Origin: Gammaproteobacteria bacterium
GTDB lineage: Bacteria > Pseudomonadota > Gammaproteobacteria > GCA-001735895
Direction: 5' to 3'
DNA length: 64,000 nt
Assembly (NCBI GenBank): GCA_024225395.1
Contig: JAAEMR010000193.1
Span: 1 to 64,000 of the forward strand
Below are positions 35,177 through 45,618 of this stretch, piece after piece (the first letter of the stretch is position 1; every line of letters begins with the position of its first letter). Both the position numbers and the translations under genes were made by a program. The notes under the pieces were generated by a model. It searched no databases, was not told the origin of the DNA, and saw only the letters and a program-made list of their open reading frames with translations.

Positions 35177-37279
35177 TTATCCAACATCGGAATATTCCGC
35201 TTTATGGCCGATCCAGTTATCCAGCAACTGTTGTCGTTGTAATGATTCAGAATCCTGCATTAAAAGTTCAGCTAACTGTTCAGCCTGAGAAAACCAGCGT
35301 TTATCACGCACCAGGTCGACGATTTTGAAACTGGCTTCACCCGTTTGCCGTGTTCCCATAACTTCACCGGCACCTCGAATTTCAAGATCCTTTTCAGCAA
35401 TGATAAAACCATCCTGATGATTTCGAATAACCTCCAGTCGATTGCTTACCTGTTTTGATAAATCACTTTTCACCAGTAACAGGCAAAAACTTTCAATATT
35501 ACCCCTGCCTACACGACCGCGTAATTGATGTATTTGTGACAGACCCAACCGCTCCGGATTTTCGATAATCATGATACTGGCATTGGGCACATCAACACCC
35601 ACTTCAATAACAGTAGTCGCAACCAGTAATTGGGTTTTTCCCTGTTTAAAAGCACTGATAGCCCGTTCTTTCTCATCGCTTTTCATGCGTCCATGAACCA
35701 GCCCAACCGTTATTTCAGGAATTTGATTTTGTAAATTTTCAAAGGTGAGCTGTGCCGCTTCACATTGCAATACTTCGGATTCTTCAATCAATGTGCACAC
35801 CCAGTAAATTTGTTGTCCTTTGGCACAGGCTGCTCGCACTGAGTTAATCAATTCATCACGTTTTGACTGGGAAATGATAGAGGTTTTTACCGGTGTCCGC
35901 CCGGGAGGTAATTCATCGATTTGAGAGTAGTCCAGATCAGCATACACCGACATCGCTAAAGTTCTTGGAATAGGGGTCGCAGTCATAATAAGCTGATGCG
36001 GCATAATATTTTTTTCGGCTTTTTTCTGCAATGCCTGCCGCTGATCGACACCAAAACGATGCTGCTCATCGATTATGATCAAACCCAGAGAGTTGAACTT
36101 AACACTGGCCTGAAACAGTGCATGGGTTCCCACTATCATTTGTGCTTCACCGGTTGCGATCGACTCTTCTTTTAGCGTTCTTTTTTTACCTTTGTCTGCA
36201 CCCATCAGGCTAATGACTTTTATACCCTGGCCTTCAAACCATTTTGAAAAATTCTGAAAATGCTGTTCCGCCAGAATTTCTGTGGGGGCCATGAGAGCGC
36301 ATTGATAACCCGATGCAATGACCGGTAATGCTGCCATTGCCGCGACAATCGTTTTACCACTACCCACGTCTCCCTGGATAAGTCGCATCATCGGCTGGTT
36401 GAGTTTGAAGTCAGCCATAAGCTCCGCAATAACTCTGTGCTGAGCATTGGTTAATTCAAATTCCAGTACAGAGAGTAACTGTTGTTGATAATGCGACGAG
36501 GGTTTGATCGACGGGCAGTGCAAGCGACGTATTTGCTGTCTGCGCTGTAGCAAACTTAAGCGGTGAGCCGTGAGTTCTTCAATGATGAAACGTTGCTGTG
36601 CAGGGTGTTGGGTTGACTGAATTTTTATCACATCCTGCTGATTCTCAGGATTATGCAAAATCTGTAAAGCCCGGGTAACAGAGGGTAAATGATGCGACTC
36701 TACCCACTGCAGGGGTAATGTTTCGCTCAAACCCTGTTGTGATAACTGGGCGATCAGTTGCAACATGATTTTGCGCAAACTTAACTGATGTAAACCATCG
36801 GTTACCGGGTAAACCGGCGTTAGAAATGAATTCAGCGGGGGAGGTTGATCAGGGTTAATGATTTCATATTCCGGGTGCACCATTTCAATGGAACCCATCA
36901 CCATTCTGGTTTCACCAAAACAGCGAATCCAGCTTCCTTTTTCCAGCTTGTTTTGCTGGGAGGCACTGAAGTTAAAAAAACGCAGGGTTAAAAACCCGGT
37001 TCCATCAGACAGTTTAACCAGCATAATCCGCCGGCTTCTGCCCTGCCGACGAAAGCTAATGCCTGACTGTAATATTTCTGCCTGAATTAAAGCTCTTTGC
37101 CCGGACTGAATAGAGCCGAGTGCCGTTAACCGGGTTCTATCTTCGTATCTTAGCGGCAAATGAAATAACATTTGCTGTTTGTTATTAAGACCGAGGCGTG
37201 CCAGTTTTTCTTTTAACTTTGGCCCCACCCCTTTTAGTGTGGATACATCTTCCCTGCTCCAGTCATCCATAGAGGGCAT
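35177..37279 (-). CDS. recG: ATP-dependent DNA helicase RecG
   Basis: RecG remodels stalled replication forks and Holliday junctions. The 700-residue protein has the N-terminal wedge OB fold (SGQRALIQAEILQSG), Walker A GDVGSGKT near residue 303, the DExH box IIDEQHRFGVDQR, and the C-terminal QLRGRVGRG. It ends the gmk-rpoZ-spoT-ridA-recG run, 11 bp after ridA. Confidence 0.96.
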   Translation of the reverse strand: MPSMDDWSREDVSTLKGVGPKLKEKLARLGLNNKQQMLFHLPLRYEDRTRLTALGSIQSGQRALIQAEILQSGISFRRQGRSRRIMLVKLSDGTGFLTLRFFNFSASQQNKLEKGSWIRCFGETRMVMGSIEMVHPEYEIINPDQPPPLNSFLTPVYPVTDGLHQLSLRKIMLQLIAQLSQQGLSETLPLQWVESHHLPSVTRALQILHNPENQQDVIKIQSTQHPAQQRFIIEELTAHRLSLLQRRQQIRRLHCPSIKPSSHYQQQLLSVLEFELTNAQHRVIAELMADFKLNQPMMRLIQGDVGSGKTIVAAMAALPVIASGYQCALMAPTEILAEQHFQNFSKWFEGQGIKVISLMGADKGKKRTLKEESIATGEAQMIVGTHALFQASVKFNSLGLIIIDEQHRFGVDQRQALQKKAEKNIMPHQLIMTATPIPRTLAMSVYADLDYSQIDELPPGRTPVKTSIISQSKRDELINSVRAACAKGQQIYWVCTLIEESEVLQCEAAQLTFENLQNQIPEITVGLVHGRMKSDEKERAISAFKQGKTQLLVATTVIEVGVDVPNASIMIIENPERLGLSQIHQLRGRVGRGNIESFCLLLVKSDLSKQVSNRLEVIRNHQDGFIIAEKDLEIRGAGEVMGTRQTGEASFKIVDLVRDKRWFSQAEQLAELLMQDSESLQRQQLLDNWIGHKAEYSDVG

Positions 37280-37290
37280 ACGAAAAAATG

Positions 37291-37674
37291 TTAATCCACT
37301 ACCATGACGGCATCCATTTCCACACCGACCTCTTTTGGCAGCTCTGACACACCAATGGCTGCTCGAGCAGGATATGGGGTCTCAAAATTCTGTGACATAA
37401 TTTCATTAACGATGGGGAAGTTTGATAAATCTGTCAGAAATATATTGAGTTTAACAATATCCTGTAAATTACCACCTGCGGCTTCACAGACTGCAGTAAG
37501 GTTCTTAAATACCTGAACTATTTCAGCCTGAATACCTCCATCAACAACTTCCATAGTTGCTGGATCGAGTGGAATCTGGCCCGACAGATAAACAGTTTTA
37601 TCTACCTTTACTGCCTGGGAATAAGTACCGATGGCCGCCGGAGCCTGATCTGTGGATATAATTTCTTTAGTCAT
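37291..37674 (-). CDS. ridA: 2-iminobutanoate/2-iminopropanoate deaminase RidA
   Basis: RidA hydrolyses reactive imines made by PLP enzymes. The 127-residue protein has the YjgF signature: [11 protein letters not shown] near residue 16, [10 protein letters not shown], and the C-terminal [22 protein letters not shown] with the substrate-binding Arg. It is placed between spoT (17-bp gap) and recG, its common position in gammaproteobacteria. Confidence 0.95.
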   Translation of the reverse strand: MTKEIISTDQAPAAIGTYSQAVKVDKTVYLSGQIPLDPATMEVVDGGIQAEIVQVFKNLTAVCEAAGGNLQDIVKLNIFLTDLSNFPIVNEIMSQNFETPYPARAAIGVSELPKEVGVEMDAVMVVD

Positions 37675-37691
37675 GTGATTCCCGCATAAGG

Positions 37692-39872
37692 TTAAATTCT
37701 GAATATTTTATTCACAGCTGCTAAGGCTCGCAATTTTTTCATGATTCTGGCCAGGTGAATTCTATCTCGCACCGTTATAATAAATTCGATAGCAGTTATC
37801 AGACCATTTTTTTCTGACTGATTGACCTGCTCAATATTGGATGACATATCGGATATGGTCGCTGCCATACGTGCAAGTGCACCACGTTGATTATTCACTT
37901 CAACCCGAATACCCGTTTGAAACTCTCCTTCTATATGTTCTGCCCACTGCACATCCTGTTTACGATTGCTATGCTGCGGATCATACATATTCTTGCAATT
38001 ATAACGATGCACAACAAGACCTCTACCCTGAGAAAAATGCGAAACAATATGATCTCCGGGTACCGGCCTGCAACATTTAGCATAGGAAACCACCAGCCCT
38101 TCCGTTCCCTTAATCGGTAATGGCTTGCCCGATGCATCTAACTGGGTGACATCCTCCCCATCCTGATCATCTAATAAAGCCTTAACGACCATGCTGGCAT
38201 TTCGATTACCAAGGCCTATCTCTGATAGTAAATCCTGATAATCATTCAATCGATAATTTTCAAGCACATGACTGACCTGGTTAGGCTCAAGAATATACTC
38301 CTTGCCAACCTGCTGGTTTATAGCCTGCTGCAATAATCGCTGCCCTAGAATTTCTGCTTCTTCCTGTTGTAGAGACTTGAGGAAATGACGAATATGCGTT
38401 CGTGCTTTAGCGGTAATCACATAATTTAGCCAGCTGGGATGCGGACGAGATTGTTCAGAAGTAATAATTTCAACCAACTGACCGTTATAAAGTCTCGAGC
38501 TTAACGGGCTCATTCGTCGTTCAATACGCGCTGCGACACAGGTATTGCCGATATCAGTGTGAACGGCGTAGGCAAAGTCAACGACTGTAGCACCTCTGGG
38601 TAATTTTTTGATGTCGCCATGTGGCGTAAAAACGTAAATTTCATCGGGGAAAAGATCGACTTTGACGCTTTCCAGGAACTCAAGTGAGCTGCCTGCCTTT
38701 TGCTGCATTTCGAGCAACCCCCTAAGCCACTCCAGTGCACGGGTTTGCGCGGTTTCAGTACTGTTATCATCACCTTTTTTATACAACCAGTGAGCCGCAA
38801 TACCTGATTTCGCAACTCGCTCCATGGATTTAGTTCGAATCTGAACCTCAATCGGCACCCCGTGTGGCCCGAACAGGCTGGTATGCAATGACTGATAACC
38901 ATTGGCTTTAGGAATAGCCAGATAATCTTTAAACTTACCGGGAATCGGTTTATACAAGTTATGCATAACCCCTAATATTCGATAGCAGTCATCAACCGAG
39001 TTACACAGTATCCTTACGCCATAAACATCAGATAGCTCTTTGAAGTTGATTTTTTTTTCCTTCATCTTGCGATAAATACTATAAATATTTTTACGCCGAT
39101 GTTTTACTTTAGCTTTAATTTCAACAACCTTAAGGCGATCCTTAATAGCGGTTTCTATGGTCAGAAAAATTTCCTTACGATGCCCGACAACTTCTTTACA
39201 GGCATTTTTTAGAACCCTGTATCGCATTGGATAAGCATTTTTAATGGATAAATCCAGCAGTTCGTGGCGTAAATTATAAATGCCGAGGCGATTCGCGATT
39301 GGCGCATAAATTTCTATCGTCTCTTTGGATATCCGACGACGTTTATCTGCGCGCATAGCTCCCAGAGTGCGCATGTTATGTAAACGATCTGCCAGTTTAA
39401 TCAATATGACCCGGATATCTTTCACCATCGCCAGCAGCATTTTACGGAAGTTTTCTGCCTGCTGTTCTGCCTTGGAGACAGAGTCCAGGTGGGTCAGCTT
39501 ACTGACCCCATCAACCAGATTGGCGACTTCATCACCGAAATCTTCAGCCAGTTGTTCTTTCAGGGTGGGGGTATCTTCTATAACATCATGCAACAGTGCA
39601 GCAATAATACTTTTATAATCCATGCGCATTTCACACATGATGCGGGCAACTGCGATGGGATGAAAAATATAGGGTTCGCCGGAAATTCGCTTCTGGCCTT
39701 CGTGGGCATGTGCGCCAAAAAGATAGGCGCGATAAACTTCGGCTACCTGTGTGCTTTTCAGGTAGTCTTCGAGATCAGAGCAAAGGTCGCTAATTAAATA
39801 GCGTCCTGAGCCTTTTTTGGACGATTTTCCCGGATAAGATAATTGGGATTTGACGCTATCCGGACTCGTCAT
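37692..39872 (-). CDS. spoT: Bifunctional (p)ppGpp synthase/hydrolase SpoT
   Basis: SpoT makes and degrades the stringent-response alarmone. The 726 residues contain the HD hydrolase domain ([10 protein letters not shown] near residue 92), the RelA-type synthetase domain ([20 protein letters not shown] and [17 protein letters not shown]), a TGS domain ([25 protein letters not shown], near 410) and a C-terminal ACT domain. Both catalytic halves look intact. It is co-transcribed with rpoZ, 44 bp upstream. Confidence 0.96.
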   Translation of the reverse strand: MTSPDSVKSQLSYPGKSSKKGSGRYLISDLCSDLEDYLKSTQVAEVYRAYLFGAHAHEGQKRISGEPYIFHPIAVARIMCEMRMDYKSIIAALLHDVIEDTPTLKEQLAEDFGDEVANLVDGVSKLTHLDSVSKAEQQAENFRKMLLAMVKDIRVILIKLADRLHNMRTLGAMRADKRRRISKETIEIYAPIANRLGIYNLRHELLDLSIKNAYPMRYRVLKNACKEVVGHRKEIFLTIETAIKDRLKVVEIKAKVKHRRKNIYSIYRKMKEKKINFKELSDVYGVRILCNSVDDCYRILGVMHNLYKPIPGKFKDYLAIPKANGYQSLHTSLFGPHGVPIEVQIRTKSMERVAKSGIAAHWLYKKGDDNSTETAQTRALEWLRGLLEMQQKAGSSLEFLESVKVDLFPDEIYVFTPHGDIKKLPRGATVVDFAYAVHTDIGNTCVAARIERRMSPLSSRLYNGQLVEIITSEQSRPHPSWLNYVITAKARTHIRHFLKSLQQEEAEILGQRLLQQAINQQVGKEYILEPNQVSHVLENYRLNDYQDLLSEIGLGNRNASMVVKALLDDQDGEDVTQLDASGKPLPIKGTEGLVVSYAKCCRPVPGDHIVSHFSQGRGLVVHRYNCKNMYDPQHSNRKQDVQWAEHIEGEFQTGIRVEVNNQRGALARMAATISDMSSNIEQVNQSEKNGLITAIEFIITVRDRIHLARIMKKLRALAAVNKIFRI

Positions 39873-39916
39873 CAGGATATTATTTTGAGTGTAACACCAG
39901 CCATATTTCGTTAGCG

Positions 39917-40210
39917 TTAAGCTGCTGGAGGAGCCGAATTCAAACTATTTTGTGCAATTTCCTTGATCAATTCTTCTTCGGTAGATATAGCAGCCATTGC
40001 GTGTTTTGTTTCCATTTCATCCATGCTTTGATTGCTAACCAGTCCATCTGCGATTTCACGCAGTGCGATAACAGTCGGCTTATCATTGTCTTCCGGAAGC
40101 ATAGGATCAGCGCCCGTTAAAATTTGTCTTGCTCTACGGGCTGCCAGTAACACAAGTTCGAAACGGTTATCGACATTTTCCAGACAATCTTCAACAGTAA
40201 TACGTGCCAT
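39917..40210 (-). CDS. rpoZ: RNA polymerase omega subunit
   Basis: Omega stabilises the beta' subunit and forms part of a ppGpp-binding site. The 97-residue protein begins [29 protein letters not shown] (split here only by convention) and contains [18 protein letters not shown]. It lies between gmk and spoT as in E. coli. Confidence 0.96.
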   Translation of the reverse strand: MARITVEDCLENVDNRFELVLLAARRARQILTGADPMLPEDNDKPTVIALREIADGLVSNQSMDEMETKHAMAAISTEEELIKEIAQNSLNSAPPAA

Positions 40211-40277
40211 TATTCTTTGACTCCACGGAGTAATATTTTATTAAACAGCCGCGTATGATAACAAAACGGCAACAGGT

Positions 40278-40901
40278 TTAAACCATTTGTTGAGGAATTG
40301 ACTCGATTAATTGCTTATTTTTGTGTTTTTGACGCTCTAAAATCATCGACTGACTGTGAATCACGCATTCAAGATCATACAGTGCCTGATCAAAATCATC
40401 GTTAATGATCAAATATTCTGCATCACTATAGTGCGACATTTCTTTATCAGCATCTACCATTCGACGTTCGATAATAGTCTCATCATCGGTCGCCCTGTCG
40501 GTCAGCCGCTGCCTTAAGGTTTCACGCGAAGGAGGCAAAATGAAGATAGCCACGGTATCCGGCAATTTCTGCTTCACCTGAAGCGCACCTTGCCAGTCGA
40601 TTTCCAGAATGACGTGTTTACCCTGCTGCAATAACTCTTCTACAACCTTTTGAGAAGTCCCGTAGTAATTATCGAATACTTTTGCATGCTCCAGAAAATC
40701 ATCGTTTTCAACCATTTTCTCAAAAGCCTCAATTGTCACAAAGTGATAATCCTTTGCATCAATCTCACCAGGTCTTTTATCGCGAGTGGCATGTGAAACA
40801 CACACGGTGATATCATTTTTTTTATCTAATAACGCTTTAACAAGACTGGTCTTGCCCGCACCTGATGGTGCCGAAATGGTAAACAAACAACTGCTATTCA
40901 T
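40278..40901 (-). CDS. gmk: Guanylate kinase
   Basis: Guanylate kinase phosphorylates GMP to GDP. The 207-residue protein has the P-loop SAPSGAGKTSLVKALL, VSHATRDKRPGEIDAKDYHFV and EIDWQGALQVK. It heads the rpoZ-spoT-ridA-recG run. The region upstream (40902-41192) holds a degenerate repeat shared with the far side of tcdA. Confidence 0.96.
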   Translation of the reverse strand: MNSSCLFTISAPSGAGKTSLVKALLDKKNDITVCVSHATRDKRPGEIDAKDYHFVTIEAFEKMVENDDFLEHAKVFDNYYGTSQKVVEELLQQGKHVILEIDWQGALQVKQKLPDTVAIFILPPSRETLRQRLTDRATDDETIIERRMVDADKEMSHYSDAEYLIINDDFDQALYDLECVIHSQSMILERQKHKNKQLIESIPQQMV

Positions 40902-41024
40902 GATTTTTCCTGATCTTCGGGAGCACTATTGTAATGACATAGTTTTCGTTCTCCAATAGACTTTATAGATTCTTTAAAAACTGTATCTACTCTACATTTT
41001 CAATATTGGATCACTTTTAAAAGA

Positions 41025-41159
41025 TTTTTCACCACGAGGCACACAAAGAGAATTAAATTTTACTAAAAATATCTGGTAAATCAGTCGATTCCATTATATT
41101 GATAAAAATTTAATGCCACATAATGATCTAGCTTCATGGTGAGCTTTTTTGACTTTTAA
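41025..41159 (+). repeat. Degenerate direct repeat, copy 1 (before tcdA)
   Basis: The segment starts TTTTTCACCACGAGGCACAC and ends CATGGTGAGC then TTTTTTGACTTTTA. It aligns along its length with 42012-42152: shared TTTCACCACGA, CAGTCG, ATGATCTA/TTGATCTA, TGGTGA and TTTTGACTTTTA, with gaps. Sequences beginning CACCACGAAG are a frequent noncoding repeat in bacterial genomes. The function is unknown. Confidence 0.55.
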
Positions 41160-41192
41160 TAACGCTAAACAGTTACTCTATACCTAATTTAT

Positions 41193-41993
41193 ATGCTTTC
41201 TGAAAATTACCTGCAGCGCTTTTCCGGACTATCCAGAATATATGGTTTAGACGCCCTGGAACACCTTCAACAGGCGAGTTTCTGTATCATTGGTGTCGGT
41301 GGAGTAGGTTCCTGGGCTGCCGAAGCGGCTGCACGATCAGGTATTGGCTCTATCACCCTGATTGATCATGATGATATTGAGCTGACTAATACCAACCGCC
41401 AAATTCATACTCTGCAAAATACCCTGGGACAAAGTAAAGTAGAGGCACTGGCAGAACGCATTCTACAAATTAATCCCGAGTGTGAATGCACTGCAATCGA
41501 TGACCTGATCACTCGAGCCAACCTTGAGAAATTCAATTTCCAGCAATATGATTATGTCATCGATGCAATCGATCATGCGGCACAGAAACTATCTCTGCTG
41601 CATTACCTGAGACGCAATAAAATTAAGCTGGTTTCGACTGGCGGGGCAGCAGGTTTAACCGACCCCAGTAAAATTGAAGTCACCGACCTTACCCGGACCT
41701 TTAACGATCCATTACTTGCAAAAGTACGTGCCAATCTACGCCACCAGTTAAATTATACTCGCAACCCCAAACGTCGATTTGGCATAGACTGCGTTTTCTC
41801 GACTCAACAAGCGGTTTATCCTGCACATGATGGAACCATCAGTTATGAGAAACCAGAGTCCAGGCATCAAACCACACTGGATTGTGCAACAGGTCTTGGT
41901 TCTTTTGTGGGAGTAACGGCCAGTTTCGGATTTACTGCCCTGTCCCATGCCATTGGCAAATATTTAAAAGGCAAAGGTTTACAGATTTTGTAG
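41193..41993 (+). CDS. tcdA: tRNA threonylcarbamoyladenosine dehydratase TcdA (CsdL)
   Basis: TcdA cyclises t6A37 of tRNAs to ct6A using ATP. The E1-like domain shows RFSGLSRIYG, IIGVGGVGSWAAEAAARSG near residue 33, LIDHDDIELTNTNRQ and STGGAAGLTDPSKI. The length of 266 residues matches E. coli TcdA. It is a single plus-strand gene between minus-strand operons, with related repeats on both sides. Confidence 0.94.
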   Translation: MLSENYLQRFSGLSRIYGLDALEHLQQASFCIIGVGGVGSWAAEAAARSGIGSITLIDHDDIELTNTNRQIHTLQNTLGQSKVEALAERILQINPECECTAIDDLITRANLEKFNFQQYDYVIDAIDHAAQKLSLLHYLRRNKIKLVSTGGAAGLTDPSKIEVTDLTRTFNDPLLAKVRANLRHQLNYTRNPKRRFGIDCVFSTQQAVYPAHDGTISYEKPESRHQTTLDCATGLGSFVGVTASFGFTALSHAIGKYLKGKGLQIL

Positions 41994-42011
41994 TGAGGAT
42001 TTTTTAAACAC

Positions 42012-42152
42012 CTTTCACCACGAAGAAGAAAAAATAATTGAAAAATAACGCCAGATAAAACCAGTCGTTGTCATCAAATTTAGACATTTGTTACCCCATA
42101 TTGATCTATCTTAGTGTGCCTCATCACTTGATGGTGACATTCTTTTGACTTT
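42012..42152 (+). repeat. Degenerate direct repeat, copy 2 (after tcdA)
   Basis: CTTTCACCACGAAGAAG through GATGGTGACATTC and TTTTGACTTTTA is the partner of 41025-41159 in the same orientation. Identity is around 60-65% by eye with indels. It ends at the stop codon of the minus-strand asparaginase-like gene. Confidence 0.55.
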
Positions 42153-42155
42153 TAT

Positions 42156-42644
42156 TTACATCAAAGTCTCAAAAATACCTTCCTGTCTATTTTTGACCAC
42201 ATTAGAAGCTTTAAATACACGCCCATTCATACAGACATAGACTCCTGCGGCAAGGCATTGCGCTGCGGTGAAAGCAGTGCCCAGGTTAAACAGGCTGTCT
42301 GACTTATCAAAAACATAAGGCGTCATAGCACCCGTCATTACGATAGTTTTATCTTCTATGCGGGAATCCAGGAATTGAGCGGTTTGCACCATGGTATCGG
42401 TTCCATGAGTGATTATGATTTTTTTGTGTTCGCTCTGCTGACAACTACCAAGAATTTGCAATCGATCCTGCTCATTCATATCCAGACTGTCTTTGAGCAT
42501 TAAAGTGTCCAGTTCATAATCTGCTTTACACCTGCCTTCTGCCAGCATTGCAGGGATATGTGAATCCACGAAATGTAACTCACCATTGTGCATATTATAA
42601 GATTTATCGATAGTTCCACCGGTGATCAGGACTTTAATTTTCAT
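42156..42644 (-). CDS. Short asparaginase-domain protein
   Basis: The 162 residues correspond to the N-terminal domain of type I/II L-asparaginases. The first threonine loop LITGGTID near residue 8 and the second catalytic motif ITHGTDTMVQTAQFL near 79 are intact, but the whole C-terminal domain of the ordinary enzyme (about 330 residues) is absent. The frame ends naturally at GIFETLM. One-domain forms of this size occur as separate genes in other bacteria, so it is probably not a truncation. Its substrate is uncertain. Confidence 0.8.
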   Translation of the reverse strand: MKIKVLITGGTIDKSYNMHNGELHFVDSHIPAMLAEGRCKADYELDTLMLKDSLDMNEQDRLQILGSCQQSEHKKIIITHGTDTMVQTAQFLDSRIEDKTIVMTGAMTPYVFDKSDSLFNLGTAFTAAQCLAAGVYVCMNGRVFKASNVVKNRQEGIFETLM

Positions 42645-42692
42645 GTTGATTCTCAGTTTATTATTTTTGCAGTATAGCTTTACTGAAAATAT

Positions 42693-43520
42693 TTAATGCA
42701 TTTTTCTGATACGCATAAAAGATGCGAATCGTGGAATGCCGTTACTGGTGAACCCAAGATACTTAAAAGTTATTTCACTGCCAATTGGAGGAGGGTTAGA
42801 ACGCTCTTTATCACTCAATCCTGTACCGATATAAAACCGCCTGTTTCCATCAATTTCAACCCAAAGTGATCCAACCTTTCCCGTGTACTTGCCTTTACCC
42901 TGCCTGTAACCAATGACGACTCCTTCCATGTCATCATAGCTTTTAACCTTAACAGCATTTAGGCTGCGTCCCGTTTCATACGGACTATCGGGGTTTCTTA
43001 AAACCAGCCCTTCACCACCTTTTAGCTCAACCCGTTTTAGCTGGGCATCAAGCTGATTTTTATTGATACAGATTATTTGAGGAATTATTCGTAGATGTTT
43101 AAGCGGTTGAGAGTTCATGTACTGCCGAAGCTTGTTCAGCCTTTCAGCAAAACCTCCCTGAGCATTCGGTACTTCAAAAATATTATAACTTATAGCTTGC
43201 CAGCCAGAATGCGGCTCATTCCTCGAGACAATAGACAGAACCTGTTCAAACTGACCCTGCTTTATCCATAGCTCACCATCCAGTTCAAAGGGAGGTAATT
43301 TACTGGTAAACCAGTCTGGAGCAGCCAGTTTATTGCCCTTGCGTGAATACAACTGCTGCCCATTCCAGTAAGCTCTTACGCCATCCAGCTTTTCACTCAT
43401 CAACCAGCCATTGATATCCATGTCTGCCTGATATGGAGTCAGTAATATCAAATCAGGGGAAACAGCCTGGGCGCTTAAGCTGGTAATAAATAGCAGTCCT
43501 GCCAGAAAAATCCTTTTCAT
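42693..43520 (-). CDS. Secreted ATP-dependent DNA ligase (Lig E type)
   Basis: The 275-residue protein has a signal peptide (MKRIFLAGLLFITSLSAQA). The nucleotidyltransferase motif I SEKLDGVRAYW places the adenylated Lys near residue 44; ELDGELW, GGEGLVLRNP and AVKVKSYDDMEGVV are motifs III, IV and V. An OB fold completes it (IGSEITFKYLG). This is the minimal Lig E family, thought to be exported and active in the periplasm, possibly in DNA uptake or biofilm DNA. No competence gene is adjacent. Confidence 0.85.
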   Translation of the reverse strand: MKRIFLAGLLFITSLSAQAVSPDLILLTPYQADMDINGWLMSEKLDGVRAYWNGQQLYSRKGNKLAAPDWFTSKLPPFELDGELWIKQGQFEQVLSIVSRNEPHSGWQAISYNIFEVPNAQGGFAERLNKLRQYMNSQPLKHLRIIPQIICINKNQLDAQLKRVELKGGEGLVLRNPDSPYETGRSLNAVKVKSYDDMEGVVIGYRQGKGKYTGKVGSLWVEIDGNRRFYIGTGLSDKERSNPPPIGSEITFKYLGFTSNGIPRFASFMRIRKMH

Positions 43521-43579
43521 ATTCTAATCATCCTTAATTGAATTGAGAAAATACAGTATCAAACAGGATGGAATATTGT

Positions 43580-44455
43580 CTAGTTAAATTTTCTGGATTT
43601 AAAGATGCCTGTACTCAAAGCAACGCCAGTCAGGATGAACAAACCGCCTGCCAACATAAACAGCGTAAGCGCTTCGTTGAGAAAAATCATACCCCAGACC
43701 ACGCCAAAAAAGGGAATCAGGTAAGTGACCGTAATGGCTTTATTCACGCCCACATTAGCAATAAGTCTAAAATATATAATGAATGCAAAGGCCGTACAGG
43801 CTATGCCCAGCAAAGTGACTGAAACCCAGGCCTGTTGACCTGGCAACTGTGAAGGCCATAACCAGACTGTCAGAGGCAACAAACTGATCGCGGCACCCAG
43901 CTGACTTCCACAGGCCAACGCCAACGGGTTAACATGGCCGAGTTTTTGCCTGGTGAAATTAGCACCTAAGCCATAACAAAAGGTTGCTCCCAGACCTGCC
44001 AGCACCGGTATCAAACTGACCCCCGAGCTACTACCCTGATTATCAAAAGCAAGAATGAAAACCCCTATAAACCCGACCACCAGGCCCACCACTGCACTAA
44101 AACTTAATTCATCTCTGACCCACCACCAGGCAATGATGGCGGTAAATATCGGGGCGGTCGCATTTACTATAGAAGCATAACCCGCACTCACCGAAAGCAC
44201 CGCATAACTTAACAGGCTGAAGGGCAGGGCGGTGCCAACCACTCCGACAACAAACAGTAAAAAAGCATTCTCCTTGATGAGAATCCACTTTTTCGTAACC
44301 AAAACAATCGGAAATAAAAAGGTAGCGGCAATGCCGGTGCGTAAAAAAATTAACACTATGGGTCCAAATTCCGGTGCACCCATTCGCATAAATAAAAAAG
44401 AGGCTCCCCACAATGCCGCCAGGATGACCAGTTCAAACAAATATAACGGTTTCAA
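43580..44455 (-). CDS. DMT-superfamily exporter (EamA)
   Basis: The protein has 291 residues and ten predicted membrane helices in two EamA repeats (LAALWGASFLFMRMG in the first; GLGATFCYGLGANFTRQ starting the second). Substrates of such proteins range over amino acids and metabolites, and none can be inferred. Its ATG overlaps the ada stop by 4 bases, so the two are translationally coupled. Confidence 0.85.
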   Translation of the reverse strand: MKPLYLFELVILAALWGASFLFMRMGAPEFGPIVLIFLRTGIAATFLFPIVLVTKKWILIKENAFLLFVVGVVGTALPFSLLSYAVLSVSAGYASIVNATAPIFTAIIAWWWVRDELSFSAVVGLVVGFIGVFILAFDNQGSSSGVSLIPVLAGLGATFCYGLGANFTRQKLGHVNPLALACGSQLGAAISLLPLTVWLWPSQLPGQQAWVSVTLLGIACTAFAFIIYFRLIANVGVNKAITVTYLIPFFGVVWGMIFLNEALTLFMLAGGLFILTGVALSTGIFKSRKFN

Positions 44456-45513
44456 TGATAATTCTTATTAGTTTTTTCGAGGTTTAACAGAAATTTTTTG
44501 CGCCAGAGCCCACCACCATAGCCTGCCAGGTTACCATTTTTAGCGATCACCCGATGACAGGGAACAATAATAGCAAGCGCATTCATGCCATTTGCCGTAC
44601 CGACTGCACGAACAGCATCAGGTTTCCCCAGGCTAACTGCCTGTTGTTGATAGGACCGGGTTTCGCCGTATGGAATAGACTTCAACGAAGACCAGGCAGC
44701 AAGCTGAAAATGAGTACCGACCAGGTTCAGATTAATATCAAACTGCGTTCGTTGTTGCTTAAAATATTCATCCAGCTGTTTTTGCAGCTCAATTAATAAC
44801 TGATGATCACCCGCAACAAAAACCGTCGATAACCGTTTCTGCACCCGGTCCATCTGTTTTTCCAGGGCTCGACGATCGGTAAATTCGAGCAGGCAAAGTC
44901 CATCATCGTTTGCGGCGGCAAACATGGGTCCCAGTGGCGTCAATAAACGGGTGATGTTAATAACTTTCTGACTCTTACTACTCGAGGGAGTAAATCCTGT
45001 GATTTTTTTAAAAGATGAATTAAAACCACTGAGCGAACTGTAACCATTTTGATAAGCCGAATTAATCACATTTTGACCCTGCTTTATTTGCCCATAGGCT
45101 CGCCCTATTCTCAACAACCGCTGATAAGCCTGAAAAGTCATATTATGATTTTTTTGAAACCACCGGCGTAAACGGGCAGGGTCGATCTGACTAGCCCTCA
45201 ATTCAGGATCAGATACCCGGCAATCCAGTTGTTGTTGAACAATATCCAGAGCCTGTTGCACCCGGTCGGGAACTTCTCCTTTTGGGCTCATGGGTTTACA
45301 TTTTTTGCACGGCCTGTAACCCATCTTGAGAGCTTCGTCGGTTGACGGGAAAAACTCTACATTTTCTCTTTTAGGCGTTTTTGCTTTACAGCCCGGGCGA
45401 CAAAAAATTCCGGTCGTTTTCACCGCCATAAAAAATATACCTTCATAACGGCTATCTTTGTTTAGATAGGCATCGTAAAAAGTATCTAAGGTAGAAGACA
45501 TTGCATTAAACAT
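44452..45513 (-). CDS. ada: Ada: O6-methylguanine-DNA methyltransferase and regulator
   Basis: Ada repairs methyl phosphotriesters and O6-methylguanine and, once methylated, activates the adaptive response. The protein has an N-terminal zinc domain (FCRPGCKAKTPKRENVEFF and CKKC, Cys near residues 37, 41, 68 and 71), an AraC-type helix-turn-helix (about 95-180) and a C-terminal methyltransferase with IVPCHRVI (Cys near 320). The length of 353 matches E. coli Ada. The coupled downstream gene is an exporter, not alkB. Confidence 0.95.
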   Translation of the reverse strand: MFNAMSSTLDTFYDAYLNKDSRYEGIFFMAVKTTGIFCRPGCKAKTPKRENVEFFPSTDEALKMGYRPCKKCKPMSPKGEVPDRVQQALDIVQQQLDCRVSDPELRASQIDPARLRRWFQKNHNMTFQAYQRLLRIGRAYGQIKQGQNVINSAYQNGYSSLSGFNSSFKKITGFTPSSSKSQKVINITRLLTPLGPMFAAANDDGLCLLEFTDRRALEKQMDRVQKRLSTVFVAGDHQLLIELQKQLDEYFKQQRTQFDINLNLVGTHFQLAAWSSLKSIPYGETRSYQQQAVSLGKPDAVRAVGTANGMNALAIIVPCHRVIAKNGNLAGYGGGLWRKKFLLNLEKTNKNYH

Positions 45514-45618
45514 AACTGGAACCTGTATTGAATACAGCTATATTGAAGCATCAAATTTCAGATTTCATCCGTTATTTTAACGACCAATTTTGCGTCTATA
45601 TTGCAAGCTGCATAAATT

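Noticed and set aside
42156..42644. Asparaginase gene truncated by the adjacent repeat
   Set aside because: The protein ends cleanly and one-domain asparaginase-like proteins of this size are known, so truncation is not required.
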